DNA of 64,000 nucleotides, taken from positions 4,043,615 to 4,107,614 of the forward strand of contig VZTJ01003574.1 in assembly GCA_013397795.1 (NCBI GenBank). The letters run 5' to 3'. The position numbers and the translations under genes are program-made. Positions within the stretch are counted from its first letter, which is position 1, and every line of letters begins with the position of its first letter. Of this stretch, positions 61,263-64,000 are shown piece by piece. A model generated the notes under the pieces. That model did not search any database, was not told the DNA's origin, and saw only the letters and a list, made by a program, of their open reading frames with translations. The stretch is from Orthonyx spaldingii. Lineage: Eukaryota; Chordata; Aves; Passeriformes; Orthonychidae.

Positions 61263-64000
61263 GTAAGCCCTTTCAATTTTTTTTTTCATACAACTGTTTG
61301 TGACAAAGCAATAAAACTGAATTATTCAGGGCTGTGTTGAAGAACGTGCAAGTCTTGTGTTTTATCCTGTGTACTGACCTCTGTCAGGGTGTCATTTCTC
61401 CTGTTACAGGGGTCACTTAAAAGTTTGATGCTCTTAAATTAAAGCCGTGCCTATTATTTTCTACCAAAAACTGTAAAAATGGTAGATACTTATGTTAATT
61501 TCAAATAGTGAATGTTTTAATACTTTTCCTAAATGCAGGCAGCATTCTCAGGGCACAGTCTGTAAGATTTAGATTCGAAAAGGTGAGTGCTGTTCAGTCT
61601 CCTGTCCAGGAGTGAAACTCTGCTGGACAGGTTAGGAATTCCCTAGTGGTACAGTGAGATCTGGTTGTTTTACTGGAATGCCAGTTTCCTTCTTAGAACT
61701 GTTAGTCTGAAAGAGTGGGAGAGGATTAAATCTATTCTCCAAACTTTCAGTGCTGGGAAGCTGAGTTAACAATAACAAATCTCACATGACAGTGCTGTAA
61801 TGTCAGTTCTACCAGTGCTGCTGTAAACTTCTCCCTTGTAGACCTACAAGAAGAAGAAGATTTCAGTCCAGCTTTCCTCTCTCACACTGAAAATGTATTT
61901 TCTCTGCATTTGGTGCCCAGGTGCTGTGACATTTTGACTGTAGCTCTGGTACATTTTAATTGTGGATTTGCATAGGTATTGTTTATGCAAATTTCTGTAC
62001 TTTGATAAGTCTCTTAATTGGATTTCCTTTATGCTGAGAGGTTGTCATCACCAGGGAGATTAGTATTTACAGCAATAATTTCTCTATCAATATAAATGTC
62101 AGGAAGAATTTATAAGTTAAACAAAAATTGTTGCAACTCTTGCTTTCCAGGCTAAATCAATATGCAATTAGCAAATAAAGGTGAAAACTTCACTTCGATG
62201 TCAATAGGTGTGCTCCTGAACTTACCCCTAAATTTTCTCCTTGATATTTTCATTACTTTAAAACAGGAAATAGGTGTAAGTACACTGGAGATAAATTTTA
62301 AGTGCTAATATTCACTTTTCATTTGCTACTGATCAACTTTTAAGTGGAAGGAAATTGTTAATGTCTAGTATGAATAATTGGGTTTATATGGCTTTGTGGA
62401 ATAGAAGTATGAGAGTGCTTTGTAAACTGATGCTCTGGAACCCTTTAAGTGCAACAATGGGTCCCACTGCCTGAAAAGTACAAACTCAACACAATCAAGC
62501 TGTGATTTTTCCACTTGACATATCAAATACAATGAAGGTTACACTGCTGTGAGTGCTTTGTGCCAGCATTGTAGAATTCAAGCAGCCTTATTTTGTGATA
62601 ATTTAACAGGAGGTTATTGAGAAGTTGTGCAACAAATTATCGTGCAACCCTGGAGGTGTTCAAGGACAGGTTGGATGGGGTTTTCAGCACCCTGGGCTGG
62701 TGGAAGGTGTCCCTGACATGGCAGGGGGCTGGAATGAGATGGTGTTCAAGGTCTCTTCAAACCCCAACCATTGCATGATTCTGTTTAAATATTGCAAACA
62801 GACATGATTCCATGCAAAGAAGATTAATTTAACAGGACTAGGTTTTCTCAAAGGAATGCAGATTTTAGTCTGTGTTCCTAGGTAACTTCAGGTCAAAGGA
62901 AATAAGTTTCAAAAATAATACAATTCTGCAATACTTGGAAAGCACCAAGTTGGAAACTGAGTTTAGTGAAAATTATAGTATTTCAAAAATAATGCACTAA
63001 GATCTTTTTCATAGAAAAACATTTTATGTTCCACAGTGGAAAAAAAAATAAAAGAAAACCCTGTAAGTTGCAAACTGATCTCAAGGCACCCATTATTTTT
63101 CTCCACAAGCAACGGCAAAACCTAAAGAAATAATCCAGAAGAACTATTAGATTCTCATGGGAAAGTTGTTCGTTACACCGTTTACCCACTGTCATTAACA
63201 ATCTACAAATTGCATCTAAGATTGCAGACTGCATTGGATTCCAAATATTTTTGCTATAACCCAGGACACTTTCCCGCAGAACAGCTAAGGAATTTGACCC
63301 AAAGTCCTTTGTAGACCTACATCTTCTGACCCAGTTTTCTGTTTCATGGCCTCAGTACCAATAAATATTTTTACAAGCAAGTGTATTGCATAATATTTGT
63401 AATTTAAGAATGATGGGCTCAATCAATCAGAATTTAGATTCAACCTTTTATGCAGCAAGTCTGGAACTGACACTGTGTCCAGTGCTTAACCTGTGCAGCA
63501 TCACTTTGAGCCAGTGGGATTATTTTCTGTGTCCTCCTTGGATCATGTTATGGGTTAATCTGTGATATGTAATTGCAAATATTTATTGCAAATAGAAAAA
63601 GAAAATTGTAAATATTTACCTGTTTATTCACCCCGTGGAATATTGACAACCTGTTTGAAAGACACTAGAAAAGTCAGTGTGTTGTGAACAGGTTTGCAAA
63701 CAAAAGTTATGCAAATACTCTGCTTTAAGCAAGTTTGTGTCAAAAGTTACTCCAGCCACTGACTTTTGTTCCTGCAGTGTCAGGCACTACTAGAGAGCCC
63801 TTGTCTGAAAAAGGAGACTAAAAACAGCCTCAGTAGAAGTAAAAATGATGACTGATGTTAATTGAAACCATATAATGTTACTTAGATAAGACATTTTGGG
63901 GCACAAATACTGTGCTTTTGCTAACAAAGTCGCAGACATAGCCAGCAAGGTCACAGGGTGAGGGGCAGAGGCTCAGTTTTGTTCTGTCCTGGCTGTGCTG
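61263..64000 (+). other. CACNA2D3: CACNA2D3 intron after exon h (5' part)
   Basis: Starts with gtaagc and runs off the window. It holds an inverted octamer pair (61966-61992) and a CR1 3' end. The next expected coding segment of delta is not present. Confidence 0.85.
62608..62790 (+). mobile_element. CR1-like LINE 3' end
   Basis: In order, 'ggaggtgttcaaggacaggt', 'tggatggggttttcagcacc', 'tggtggaaggtgtccctgac', 'atggcagggggctggaatga' and 'ccattgcatgattctgt' follow the classical CR1 3' end up to its terminal gattctgt repeat. This is the clearest repeat in the window. Confidence 0.9.

Overview
The window is vertebrate and most likely avian genomic DNA. It is AT-rich and almost entirely intronic, with short exons bounded by GT/AG splice sites. 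Several fragments resemble the 3' ends of CR1 retrotransposons, the main interspersed repeat of bird genomes, and no Alu- or L1-like sequence was noticed. There are no bacterial-type operons. I cannot name the species.

Two protein-coding genes are supported. The host gene, on the + strand, is CACNA2D3 (voltage-gated calcium channel alpha2delta-3 subunit). Eight consecutive exons lie between 37221 and 61262. Their splice phases join into one uninterrupted reading frame of 538 nt, covering the C-terminal part of alpha2 and reaching the alpha2/delta junction. Earlier exons lie before position 1 and the last exons lie after 64000. The second gene, on the - strand, is LRTM1, a leucine-rich-repeat single-pass membrane protein. 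It is nested in the large CACNA2D3 intron that ends at 37220. It can be rebuilt completely from three coding exons (15703-15709, 13682-14278, 10425-10858), which give a 345-residue protein. This nested antisense arrangement is the same as I recall from mammals.

Layout: 1-10424 is host intron downstream of LRTM1, with a CR1 fragment near 3.2 kb, a possible second near 8.7 kb, and an 86-N gap at 4887. 10425-15709 is LRTM1. 15710-37220 is host intron with a CR1 fragment near 16.9 kb, a pentanucleotide-repeat locus interrupted by a 239-N gap (20367-20682), and two short CR1 tails near 34.6 and 35.4 kb. 37221-61262 holds the CACNA2D3 exons and seven introns of 0.9-8.4 kb. 61263-64000 is the start of the next host intron and contains a CR1 3' end at 62.6 kb.

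I see no sign of an undescribed multi-gene system. The points most worth a second look are the LRTM1 gene structure (a 7-nt coding first exon and a very GC-rich last exon), two short symmetric CACNA2D3 exons that could be skipped in frame, and a few intronic blocks that look like conserved regulatory elements, above all a close inverted pair of POU octamer motifs at 61966-61992.
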